The position numbers were made by a program, and so were the translations under genes. A model generated the notes under the pieces. The model searched no databases. It had not been told where the DNA came from and was given only the letters and a program-made list of their open reading frames with translations. A DNA stretch of 64,000 bases from VAXT01 sp963728535 (GTDB taxonomy: Bacteria; Actinomycetota; Thermoleophilia; Gaiellales; Gaiellaceae), in NCBI GenBank assembly GCA_963728535.1, contig CAVSKK010000001.1, forward strand, positions 1,984,001 through 2,048,000, written 5' to 3'. Positions 34,666-42,884 of the stretch are shown piece after piece. Numbering within the stretch: position 1 is the stretch's first letter; every line of letters begins with the position of its first letter.

Positions 34666-35262
34666 CTACGGGAGGTCGGTCAGGACCACGGAGAGCTCCA
34701 GGCCCCGGTCGAGGGGGACGGTGACGCTCTCGAGCGTCGGGTCGGCCTGGCGGGCTTCCGAGTACGCGCCGAGGGTCTCCTGGTGCGAGATGACGTTGTC
34801 GGCCACGAACAGGCCACCCGGCTCGACCTTGTCACGCGATAGCTCGAAGAGCTGCTCGTAGTCGTCCTTCTCGGCGTCGATGAAGACGATGTCGAAGACG
34901 TCCTGGATCTGCGGGAGTTTGGCGAAGGCGTCTCCGGGGACGAGCTCGACGGTCTCTTCGAGACCTGCCTCCGCGATGTTCGCCTGCCAGGCGTCAATCT
35001 TCGCGGGATCCGCCTCGAGCGAGAGGACGCGACCGCCGAAGTGGCGAACGCCGGCACCGAGCCAGATCGACGAATAGCCGCGCGAGCCGCCGATCTCGAG
35101 CACCTCGCAGTCCACCTGGGGCGCCACGAGTGCGAACAGGAACTGCCCCGTGCTCCGGGCCACCTGTCGGGCGCGCTGCTCGCGGGGAACTCCCTCCTCG
35201 CGCTCCTTCGCATCCTCCGCTTCGAGCCGGGCGAGGACCGCTCTGACCTTGTCGTCGAGCAT
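34666..35262 (-). CDS. SAM-dependent O-methyltransferase (class I, caffeoyl-CoA type)
   Basis: 198 aa. SAM-binding motif CEVLEIGGSRGYSSIWL (about 50-66), acidic strand end VLSLEADP, and FDIVFIDAEKDDYEQLF with the metal-binding Asp of the COMT/DUF-type family. Substrate unknown. The ATG overlaps the stop of the Rieske gene by one base, placing it at the end of the sufS-sufU-Rieske transcript. Confidence 0.82.
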   Translation of the reverse strand: MLDDKVRAVLARLEAEDAKEREEGVPREQRARQVARSTGQFLFALVAPQVDCEVLEIGGSRGYSSIWLGAGVRHFGGRVLSLEADPAKIDAWQANIAEAGLEETVELVPGDAFAKLPQIQDVFDIVFIDAEKDDYEQLFELSRDKVEPGGLFVADNVISHQETLGAYSEARQADPTLESVTVPLDRGLELSVVLTDLP

Positions 35263-35576
35263 CAGCGGATGTCCACCTTCACAACGCCATCCTCCACGGT
35301 CACCGGGAACGTCTCCACGGGAAGAACGGCCGGCAGGGACAGCGGCTTGCCGGTGCAGATCTCGATCCGGGCGCCGTGGCGCGGGCAGACGGCCACGCCA
35401 TCGTCGGGGTCGAAGTCCCCCTCGCAGAGCGGCCCGTTGTCGTGCGAGCAGCGATCCTCGAGCGCACAGAGCCGGCCGCCGAGGTTGTAGACACCGACCG
35501 AGATCTCGCCCGCGTGCACGATCTTCACGGAGCCGGGCGGAAACTCCTCGAGCGGCGCGACGGTGACGAGCGCCAA
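35262..35576 (-). CDS. Rieske [2Fe-2S] ferredoxin
   Basis: 104 aa with both cluster motifs: CSHDNGPL (C-x-H) and CPRHGARI (C-x2-H). No ATG or GTG is in the right frame; TTG 35576 is the likely start, four bases after the sufU stop. Small Rieske proteins of this kind often accompany suf genes and may act as electron donor or cluster carrier. Placed between sufU and the O-methyltransferase gene. Confidence 0.82.
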   Translation of the reverse strand: MALVTVAPLEEFPPGSVKIVHAGEISVGVYNLGGRLCALEDRCSHDNGPLCEGDFDPDDGVAVCPRHGARIEICTGKPLSLPAVLPVETFPVTVEDGVVKVDIR

Positions 35577-35580
35577 TGAA

Positions 35581-36009
35581 CTAGGAGAGCTCGAGCTCGC
35601 TGGCGAGCCCCGCCCACTCCGCCGGCAACGGCGTTCCGTTTGCCCGGTGCAGTGCAACCTTGAGCACCCCGAGGCCGAGCAACGCGCACTTGAGCCGGAC
35701 CGGCGTCAGCGGAATGCCGATCTCCTCGAGCAGCTCCTCCTTCGGGAGCGCGGCGACCTCCGAGGCAGAGCGACCCTTCACCATCTCGGTCAGCATCGAG
35801 GTCGCCGCCTGGCTGATCGCACAACCACGGCCCTCGAACTTGACCTCCTCGATCGTCTCGCCGTCCTCGCCGAGCGCGACCGAGATCGTCACCTCGTCGC
35901 CGCAGAGCGGGTTCAGCCCCTCCGCGCTCGCGTCCGGAGACTCCATCGCGCCGTGGCCGCGCGGGTTCTTGTAATGGTCGAGGATGACCTCGCGGTAGAA
36001 GTCGCTCAC
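35581..36009 (-). CDS. sufU: SufU-type Fe-S assembly protein
   Basis: 142 aa. The three zinc/sulfur-accepting Cys are visible in LNPLCGDEV, GRGCAISQA and LKCALLGL, and the family's DHYKNPRGHG is at the start. In SufU the protein accepts persulfide from SufS through a zinc-Cys swap. Encoded 24 bases after sufS on the minus strand. Confidence 0.92.
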   Translation of the reverse strand: MSDFYREVILDHYKNPRGHGAMESPDASAEGLNPLCGDEVTISVALGEDGETIEEVKFEGRGCAISQAATSMLTEMVKGRSASEVAALPKEELLEEIGIPLTPVRLKCALLGLGVLKVALHRANGTPLPAEWAGLASELELS

Positions 36010-36033
36010 ACGTTGAGGGTACCCGTTGACCCT

Positions 36034-37278
36034 CTAATTGAAGACCTTGCGAACCTTGTGCAGGCCCTCGACGAGCCGGTCGATCTCCTCGGGCAACGTG
36101 TAGAGGTAGAAGCTGGCGCGGTTCGTGGCGACGACGCCGAGCTTCTGCATCAGGGGCTGGCAGCAGTGGTGACCCGCACGGATCGCGACCCCCTCCAGGT
36201 CGAGCACCTGCGCCACGTCGTGGGGGTGCAAGTCCCCGAGGTTGAACGAGACGATGCCCGCGCGCCGCTCCGGTGACGGGCCGTAGAGCTTGATACCTGG
36301 GACCTCGCCGAGCCGTTCGAGGGCGTAGACGGTGAGCTCGTGCTCGTGCCGCTCGATCGCCTCGAGCCCGACCTCCGTCAGGTAGTCGATCGCCGCGCCG
36401 AACCCGACCGCCTCGGCGATCGGCTGCGTGCCGGCCTCGAACTTCGCAGGCACGTCGCCCCAGGTCGTCTCCTCGAGGCGCACCGAACGAATCATGTGCC
36501 CGCCGAGGTTGAACGGCTCCATCGCCTCGAGCAGCTCCATTCGTCCCCAGAGCGCTCCGACGCTTGTCGGCCCGCAGAGCTTGTGGGACGAGAAGGCGAG
36601 GAAGTCGCAGCCGAGCGCCTGCACATCGATCGTCCGGTGCGGCGCCGCCTGAGCGGCATCCACGACCATGATCGCGTCCCGGTCGTGTGCCCAGGTCGCG
36701 AGTCGTTCGAGCGGATTGACGGTCCCGAGCGAGTTCGAGACGAGGTTCGCGGCGACGACCCGAACGTTCCCGTCGCCCGCTGCCGCGTCGAGGTCACCGA
36801 GATCGAGCTCGCCGTGGTCGTCGAGCGGGATCATGCGGAAGTCGGCACCGGCTCTCTTGGCGACGTATTGCCAGGGCACGAAGTTGGAGTGGTGCTCGAG
36901 CTCGGTCACGACCACGACGTCTCCCGGCCCGAGGTTGACGAGCCCCCAGGCGTACGCAACGAGGTTCAGCCCCTCGGTCGCGTTCCGCGTGAAGATCAGC
37001 TCCTTCGCCGAGGGCGCGTTCACGAAGGTTGCGAGCTTGTCTCGGGCGCCTTCGTAACCCGCTGTCGCGCGCTCACTGAGCTCGTAGACACCCCGGTGCA
37101 CGTTGGCATAGGAGGTCTCGTAGAACGTCCGCAGCGCGTCGAGAACCTGGCGAGGCTTCTGCGCGGTCGCCGCGGAGTCGAGATACGCAAGCGGCTTGCC
37201 GTGGAACTCCTGCTCGAAGATCGGAAAGTCGGCGCGAATCTTTCGCGCGTCGAGCTTGGGCGGACTCGTCACGGCCAC
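36034..37278 (-). CDS. sufS: SufS cysteine desulfurase
   Basis: 414 aa from GTG 37278. Class V aminotransferase fold: TRNATEGLNLVAYAW, VTELEHHSNFVPWQ, the PLP lysine in FSSHKLCGPTSVGALW and the catalytic Cys in RAGHHCCQPLM. Group II desulfurase that passes sulfur to SufU. TACGAT (37290-37285) ends six bases before the GTG and no ribosome site is seen, so the mRNA may be leaderless. The scaffold genes sufBDC are 12 kb away. Confidence 0.92.
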   Translation of the reverse strand: MAVTSPPKLDARKIRADFPIFEQEFHGKPLAYLDSAATAQKPRQVLDALRTFYETSYANVHRGVYELSERATAGYEGARDKLATFVNAPSAKELIFTRNATEGLNLVAYAWGLVNLGPGDVVVVTELEHHSNFVPWQYVAKRAGADFRMIPLDDHGELDLGDLDAAAGDGNVRVVAANLVSNSLGTVNPLERLATWAHDRDAIMVVDAAQAAPHRTIDVQALGCDFLAFSSHKLCGPTSVGALWGRMELLEAMEPFNLGGHMIRSVRLEETTWGDVPAKFEAGTQPIAEAVGFGAAIDYLTEVGLEAIERHEHELTVYALERLGEVPGIKLYGPSPERRAGIVSFNLGDLHPHDVAQVLDLEGVAIRAGHHCCQPLMQKLGVVATNRASFYLYTLPEEIDRLVEGLHKVRKVFN

Positions 37279-37342
37279 GTGACTATCGTACCCAGCCTTC
37301 TGTTGCCCGAGGTCCCTCTCGTCCAAGCGCAAAGAGCGAGCA

Positions 37343-37870
37343 ATGGGCGCTCGTAGGTCTCAGACCACCGGAGAAGTCGCTCGCTTCGGACTGGTCGGCG
37401 TCATCAACACGCTCGTCGACTACGTGGTCTTCATCACGCTGACGATCGTGTTCAGGATTCCGCTCTCTCAAGTCTGGGTGGCCAAGTACCCGTCGAGCGT
37501 GATCGCAATGATCGTCAGCTTCTTCCTCAACCGGCGGTTCGTCTTCCGGTCTCAACGACGTGATGTGTGGCGCCAGGCATTTCGCTTCGTCTCGACGACC
37601 CTGGTGGGAGTCTTCGTGATTCAGAACCTCCTGACTCAGTATCTCGCGGGTCACCAGCAGTACTTCGGCCGCACGGCGTTTCACGTACTGGGGACAATCG
37701 GGCTGGCCGATTGGCACTTCTCCTTGCATGACAGGACTCTGGGGTTGACGAGGAGCTTCACGATCAAGACAGTCGCCTTCGGAATGGCGACCCTTGCCTC
37801 TCTGACCTGGAACTTCCTGACGTACAAGTACTGGGCGTTCCGCGACGACGACGAGGGCAAAGAGCACTGA
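37343..37870 (+). CDS. GtrA family membrane protein
   Basis: 175 aa, four membrane segments. N-terminal ARFGLVGVINTLVDYVVF and C-terminal TWNFLTYKYWAF are typical of GtrA proteins, thought to flip undecaprenyl- or polyprenyl-phosphate sugars. The gene is followed by a GT2 gene overlapping its stop and, on the other strand, by a GtrB-like GT2 gene, consistent with a lipid-linked sugar pathway. Confidence 0.82.
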   Translation: MGARRSQTTGEVARFGLVGVINTLVDYVVFITLTIVFRIPLSQVWVAKYPSSVIAMIVSFFLNRRFVFRSQRRDVWRQAFRFVSTTLVGVFVIQNLLTQYLAGHQQYFGRTAFHVLGTIGLADWHFSLHDRTLGLTRSFTIKTVAFGMATLASLTWNFLTYKYWAFRDDDEGKEH

Positions 37871-38592
37871 GCGAGACCCCTTCTCTCTCGGTGGTCGTCT
37901 CCGCATACGGTTCGGCGAGCGTCATCGCGTCCACGCTCGAGGCGGTGGTCGATCACCTAAGAGAGCGAGGCCGGCAGGGCGAAGTCCTGCCGGTAGTCGA
38001 TCGCAACGATCCTGTCGCGGCGATCGTCGGCGACGTTGCCGACAGGTTTCCGGAAGTTCGACCGGTCTGGATCGATTTCCCTCGGGGAAAGGGCGAGGCG
38101 ATCCAGTACGGGATGGCGGAGGCCCGGGCTGAGCTCCGCTGCTTCATCGACGCAGACAACGGCGTCTCGTTCGAGCAGATCGACAGCGCGCTCGAGCTCA
38201 GCGACCGGTACGACATTGTCATCGGGTCTCGCTACATGGAGGGCGGACAACACGGGAAGCGCGCGCTCTCGAAGACGATCATGAGCCGCGGCGGGAACCT
38301 GCTCTTCAAGCTGATCCTCGGGCTCGACTACACCGACACGCGGGCACCGATGAAGCTGTACCGGGGTCGCGCCGCAGAGGATCTCTTTCCCAGGCTCCGG
38401 CTGACGGGCTTCGGCTTCGACACGGAGCTCCTCTTTCTCGCCAAGCGCTTCGGGTACAGCGTCCGCGAGTACCCGGTGAGCTGGGAGCCGGGAGCCGAAT
38501 CGACGGTTAGCTTCAGACGTGACGCGATCGTCTCGATCCTCGAGCTGTTCCGGGTGCGCTGGTACTGGCTGACCGGCCGCTACCGGCGATAG
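37867..38592 (+). CDS. Family 2 glycosyltransferase
   Basis: GT2 fold: LSVVVSAYGSASVI, the acidic FIDADNGVSF (DxD) and RAPMKLYRGRAAEDLF. The first standard start is GTG 37891 (233 aa), but that begins inside the first beta strand. CTG 37867 would give LSETPSLSVVVSAYG and overlap the GtrA stop (CTGA) just as GTGA and ATGA overlaps occur elsewhere in this window, so I place the start there. C-terminal part resembles polyprenol-phosphate sugar transferases without the membrane tail. Confidence 0.7.
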   Translation: MSETPSLSVVVSAYGSASVIASTLEAVVDHLRERGRQGEVLPVVDRNDPVAAIVGDVADRFPEVRPVWIDFPRGKGEAIQYGMAEARAELRCFIDADNGVSFEQIDSALELSDRYDIVIGSRYMEGGQHGKRALSKTIMSRGGNLLFKLILGLDYTDTRAPMKLYRGRAAEDLFPRLRLTGFGFDTELLFLAKRFGYSVREYPVSWEPGAESTVSFRRDAIVSILELFRVRWYWLTGRYRR

Positions 38593-38595
38593 TGC

Positions 38596-39561
38596 CTATC
38601 GCGCTTGCGGAGGCTCGAGCCCCTGCGCGTCTCTGACGAGATAGAGGGGCCGCCGCTTGACCTCGTCGTGGATCCGCGCGATGTACTCGCCGAGGATTCC
38701 GATCAGGAACAGCTGGATCCCGCCCAGGAACGCCACGAAGACCGCGATCGACGCCAACCCCGGGACCGAGTACAGGCCGAGGATCTTCGAGACGAGGAAC
38801 ACCGCGCCCATGACGAACGACAGGCCTGACACCGCAAACCCGATCTTCAGGGCGAAGCGGAGTGGCGCCGCGGAGAAGCTGACGATGCCGTCGGTGGCGA
38901 ACTTCACCATCTTGCCGAGCGGGTACTTCGTCTCGCCTGCGAACCGCTCCTCGCGGCTGAAGGGGACACCGACCTGGCGAAAGCCGATCCAGCTGAACAT
39001 CCCGCGGACGTAGCGATTGGTTTCACGCATCGAGCGAAACGCGTCGAGCGCCCGGCGGTCGACCAGGCGGAAGTCGCCGACGTCGAGCGGCACGTCGACG
39101 TCGGTCATCCGGCGGAAGACGCGGTAGAACACCCTCGCGGTCAACCGTTTGAACGAGCTTTCGCCATGCCGCTCCTCGCGCACGGCGTAGACGACGTCAT
39201 ACCCCTCCCGCCAGCGCGCAGCCAGGTCGAGGGCGACCTCGGGCGGATCCTGGAGATCGGCATCCATGACGATCACTGCGTCGCCCGACGCCACGTCGAG
39301 ACCCGCGGTGACGGCGATCTGGTGCCCGAAGTTCCGCGACAGGCGCAGGACCTTGAAGCGGGCGTCGGTCTCGTATGCGACGGCCATGAGCTCGTAGCTC
39401 GAGTCGCTGCTCCCGTCGTCCACGAGGATGACCTCGCACTCTCCGTCCATCCGGTCGACCAGGCTCGCGAGCCGGCGCAACAGCTCTGGAAGCGTCTCTT
39501 CCTCGTTGTAGACCGGGACGACCAGCGAATACTCGGGGGGTCTCGCGCTGTCCATGCTCAC
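38596..39561 (-). CDS. Polyprenyl-phosphate glycosyltransferase (GtrB/DPM1-like, GT2)
   Basis: 321 aa. GT2 domain: YSLVVPVYNEEETLP, VILVDDGSSDSS, VMDADLQDPPEV. Two C-terminal membrane helices (about 230-255 and 262-290) are typical of GtrB/ArnC-type enzymes that load a sugar on undecaprenyl phosphate. Such lipid-linked sugars are the donors of GT-C enzymes like those encoded at 41-44.7 kb. Convergent with the other GT2 gene (three-base gap). Confidence 0.87.
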   Translation of the reverse strand: MSMDSARPPEYSLVVPVYNEEETLPELLRRLASLVDRMDGECEVILVDDGSSDSSYELMAVAYETDARFKVLRLSRNFGHQIAVTAGLDVASGDAVIVMDADLQDPPEVALDLAARWREGYDVVYAVREERHGESSFKRLTARVFYRVFRRMTDVDVPLDVGDFRLVDRRALDAFRSMRETNRYVRGMFSWIGFRQVGVPFSREERFAGETKYPLGKMVKFATDGIVSFSAAPLRFALKIGFAVSGLSFVMGAVFLVSKILGLYSVPGLASIAVFVAFLGGIQLFLIGILGEYIARIHDEVKRRPLYLVRDAQGLEPPQAR

Positions 39562-39651
39562 AATATTGACGCTCTAGCCCGCCGCCCTCCAACACCGGGC
39601 TCCTAGAGGTGCGTCGGTAGAGGTTTCGCGCGAGCGGCGCTTTGCGCTTCA

Positions 39652-41079
39652 ATGTTGGTCGTGCGCCGCATCGCCCCGTATGCGCTTACCGTCTTCTGTG
39701 TCGCCCTCGTCACCGTAGGTGTCGTACTCCTCACGGCGAGCTGCGGCGGGAACGAGAGCAGCGCGCCGTCGAACAACGACAAGGGCAGCGGGTCGCCGGG
39801 CGCCAAGGTCTTTGCGGACGCGGGCTGCGGCGACTGCCACACGATGGCCACGGCCGGCGCGACCGGAACGGTGGGCCCGAACCTCGACGACCTGCGGCCG
39901 AACGAGGAGCGCGTCGAGCTCCAGGTCAAGAAGGGCGGAAACGGGATGCCTTCGTTCGCCGGCAAGCTGACCCCGACCCAGATCAAGGACGTGGCGGGCT
40001 TCGTCGCCACTGCCGCTGGAACCGGGCAGGCCGGCAAGATCTCGTTCGTTCCGGACGACAAGAAGGTCGACGATTGCGGCAACAACACGGGCTGCTTCGA
40101 GCAGGCCTTCGGGAACCTCGCCTACGACGACGGGCCGAAAGCAGCTCTCGACAAGCTTCAGCAGCTCTCCGACACGAATCCGCTCGTCCGGGGCGGCTGC
40201 CACCCAATCGCCCACAAGATCGGAGCGGGCGGGCTCCTCCACTACGAGGGGGACGTGGGCCAGGCCTTTGCCGCGGGCAACGGGACGTGCGGATCCGGGT
40301 ACTACCACGGCCTTCTGCAATGGAAGCTCGCGGGAGTCAGGGCCGACCAGGTCGCCGGCGTCGCCCGAAGCGCGTGCAACGACCCCGACATCAAGGCGAA
40401 CGCGTTCAACTACTACCAGTGCGACCACGGGCTCGGGCACGGCCTCATGCTCTACACCTCGTACGACCTCCCGGCGGCGCTCGACTACTGCCACCAGCTT
40501 CTGACCGAGTTCGACCAGGTCGCCTGCAGCGGCGGGGTCTTCATGGAGAACCAGAGCTCATCGTTCGGCCTGCGAACGAAGTGGCTGAGCACGAAGAACC
40601 TGCTCTACCCCTGTAACAGCAAGGAGGTCGAGCGGCAGGACAAGCTCTACTGCTACCTGCTCGTCACCTCGCACATCCTCCCGTACGTCGGCGGCGACTG
40701 GGTCAAGACGGCCGACTGGTGCAGGCGCAGCGAGCGGGGCTGGGCGTCGTACTGCTTCCAGTCCTACGGACGAGACGTCGCCGGCGCAGCCGTTCGGAAT
40801 CCCGAGCAGATGAAGAACCTGTGTGGCATGGCCGGCAGCGGAGAGAAGGAATGCATCTACGGCGCGATCCGCGACGTGATGAACAACAACCCCCAGGATC
40901 CGCAAGGCGAGGCCTTCTGCAAGGTCGTGAAGGCGAAGTTCAGGGCCTATTGCTTCTTCGGGATGGGAACGATCCTGGGCACCCAGCAGGCCGACCCGGC
41001 CAGCAAGCGCGCGGCCTGCGAGCAGTGGGCCAAGGCTGAGGACGACCTCGCCCAGTGTCTCGCCGGCGCCGGCGCCTAG
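39652..41079 (+). CDS. Secreted cytochrome c fused to a Cys/His-rich domain
   Basis: 475 aa. Hydrophobic segment (10-29) ending in LTASC, probably a lipoprotein signal. Cytochrome c domain (about 48-125): heme motif CGDCH (59-63) and a candidate Met ligand in GMPSF (Met99). From about 142 to the end there are some 20 Cys. Conserved marks: CHPIAHKIG (His184, His188), CGSGYYHG (Cys213, His219), Cys242, QCDHGLGHGLM (Cys257, His259, His263), Cys280, CSGGVFMEN (Cys292). The same pattern occurs in the protein at 45.2 kb. I do not recognise the domain. A redox or metal role outside the membrane is plausible. Confidence 0.75.
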   Translation: MLVVRRIAPYALTVFCVALVTVGVVLLTASCGGNESSAPSNNDKGSGSPGAKVFADAGCGDCHTMATAGATGTVGPNLDDLRPNEERVELQVKKGGNGMPSFAGKLTPTQIKDVAGFVATAAGTGQAGKISFVPDDKKVDDCGNNTGCFEQAFGNLAYDDGPKAALDKLQQLSDTNPLVRGGCHPIAHKIGAGGLLHYEGDVGQAFAAGNGTCGSGYYHGLLQWKLAGVRADQVAGVARSACNDPDIKANAFNYYQCDHGLGHGLMLYTSYDLPAALDYCHQLLTEFDQVACSGGVFMENQSSSFGLRTKWLSTKNLLYPCNSKEVERQDKLYCYLLVTSHILPYVGGDWVKTADWCRRSERGWASYCFQSYGRDVAGAAVRNPEQMKNLCGMAGSGEKECIYGAIRDVMNNNPQDPQGEAFCKVVKAKFRAYCFFGMGTILGTQQADPASKRAACEQWAKAEDDLAQCLAGAGA

Positions 41080-42884
41080 GAGGCCGGCACTTCGAGCGCC
41101 ACACGGCTCCCGTCGGGAGTGACTTTCCGGATCCGTCCCGACGGATATCGATCGGCAAGCTCCACCGCGTTGTTCAGCCAAAGGTCACGCCTCATGAGGA
41201 GCGCGAACGGCGGCTCTGCCACGAACCTCTCTACTTGCTCGGGGTCGACAATCGATCCAACGTCTCCCTGGTCCGCGAAGAGCTGTATCCGGGAAAACTG
41301 TGACGTCACGTTCCCGTAGGAGTAGAAGTCCCATCCGCCGCTCTCCGAGGTCGCGAGGAAGAACTTCTTGCCGGCGACGTCGTCGTGGGCTGAGACGTAC
41401 CGGCCCGTCGATCCGATCGTCTCTCCATCGCGCCGGCCGGTCTGAATGAAATCCCACGCGATGGTGAGGTTCCAGCTCGCGAGCGCGACGAGGGCTGTGA
41501 CTGTCAGCAGCACCGGTACGCCGCGGACCGAACGCCAGCGACCGGCGAGCCAGCGAACCGCTTCGGTGACGAGGTAGGCGACGAAAGGCAGCGTGACCAG
41601 GAGCCGCGTGTAGTTAGGCGCCTTGTTGACGATGAACGCGAACGACAGCCAGAGGATGAGGAAGCCGGATAAAGCCAGGAGCACGCCCTCGTCGGCCCGC
41701 CGGCGGATGACCCGAAAGCCGAGCACGGCGACTCCGATCCAGAGGAGGATCCCGGTCAGCGGATCCACGAACCCGTGGCCGGCGTTCGAGTAGATGAAGC
41801 TCTGGTCCGCGACCTTGTCGTTGAACGTGCCCAGGCCCCAGCGAACGTTCTTCTTGTACCCCTCCGCGATGGTGCGCGCGCGCACCCAATCCCGCTGCTT
41901 CAGCCGAGCATCCGCGTAGATCATCAGAGACGAACGGTTGGGCTCGTAGTCGCTGTACCCAGGAAGATTCGGGATCCTCGACTCGGAGATCAGGATCGGA
42001 GTCGCCATCAGGACAAAGCCGGCGACGGCGATCGAGCCGATCACGACGAGCCTTCGCATCGGAAAAGCGCGCCGTGAAAGAAGGCCCAGAACGAGGAGAA
42101 AGACGATCCAAATGGGGAGGGTTGCGCGCGCGGACTGGTAGACGTAGAAGCCAAGGCCCGCGACGACACCGCCCCAGAAAGTCGCGAGGGGATGGTTGTT
42201 GCGAAGGCCCCACAGGAGCAGCGCGAACGCGACGACCGCGACGAGCACGGCCGTGTTCTCGCGCATCGCGAGCCGGCTGATCATGAGGAAGGAGTGGCTC
42301 ACGCCAAAGACGCACGTGGCGAAGATCGCCCAACCGCGAGGCAGCAGTTGCCGCATCAGCACATACACGGCTGCGATCGTCAGCAGCCCGAAGAGCGCGT
42401 GCAGGAGACGCATGTGGTAGAGGTCGAAGCCCCCGATTAGCTCTCCCAGCTTGCCCCAGCCGATGAAGAGGAGCGTGGGGCGGTTGAGATAGAGGCTCAC
42501 CCCGAATGGGTCGACTTCCGGCGGAGGATGTGCGTTGGCCCTAAAGACGTCGATGAGCGCAACCTCGTCCCCACTCACCTGTACCGGCCAGCGGAAGAGG
42601 GCCAGGAGGTAGAGCGGCGCAAACGCGAGAACCAGCCCGAGCGGGGCGAGCAGATCACCGAGCGAGATCCGCGGCAGGAGCCGGTTTCTGCTCCAGAAGA
42701 AAACCGAGAGCCCCAGCAATCCGATCAGCCACACGACGAGCATCGAACGGCTGTAGCCGTTCTCGCGGAACATCAGAAGCGACACGAGGCCGGCCCCGGC
42801 GCCGATCGAGAGCGCGCCTCGCCGTTTAAGCCGACCCGTCGCTTGGCGCACTGCCTCCCTCGACGTCATCGGGCTGCTCCTCAC
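41076..42884 (-). CDS. GT-C family membrane glycosyltransferase (GT39/ArnT-like), copy 2
   Basis: 602 aa from GTG 42884 overlapping the upstream stop. About 11-13 membrane helices; the first extracellular loop has VSGDEVALID, the acidic pair expected for GT-C catalysis, and SRLAMREN is a family motif. A soluble C-terminal domain (about 500-602) ends in DLWLNNAVELADRYP. It is a diverged duplicate of the next gene upstream and likely transfers a sugar from a polyprenyl-phosphate donor to an exported protein, lipid or glycan. Confidence 0.78.
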   Translation of the reverse strand: MRSSPMTSREAVRQATGRLKRRGALSIGAGAGLVSLLMFRENGYSRSMLVVWLIGLLGLSVFFWSRNRLLPRISLGDLLAPLGLVLAFAPLYLLALFRWPVQVSGDEVALIDVFRANAHPPPEVDPFGVSLYLNRPTLLFIGWGKLGELIGGFDLYHMRLLHALFGLLTIAAVYVLMRQLLPRGWAIFATCVFGVSHSFLMISRLAMRENTAVLVAVVAFALLLWGLRNNHPLATFWGGVVAGLGFYVYQSARATLPIWIVFLLVLGLLSRRAFPMRRLVVIGSIAVAGFVLMATPILISESRIPNLPGYSDYEPNRSSLMIYADARLKQRDWVRARTIAEGYKKNVRWGLGTFNDKVADQSFIYSNAGHGFVDPLTGILLWIGVAVLGFRVIRRRADEGVLLALSGFLILWLSFAFIVNKAPNYTRLLVTLPFVAYLVTEAVRWLAGRWRSVRGVPVLLTVTALVALASWNLTIAWDFIQTGRRDGETIGSTGRYVSAHDDVAGKKFFLATSESGGWDFYSYGNVTSQFSRIQLFADQGDVGSIVDPEQVERFVAEPPFALLMRRDLWLNNAVELADRYPSGRIRKVTPDGSRVALEVPAS

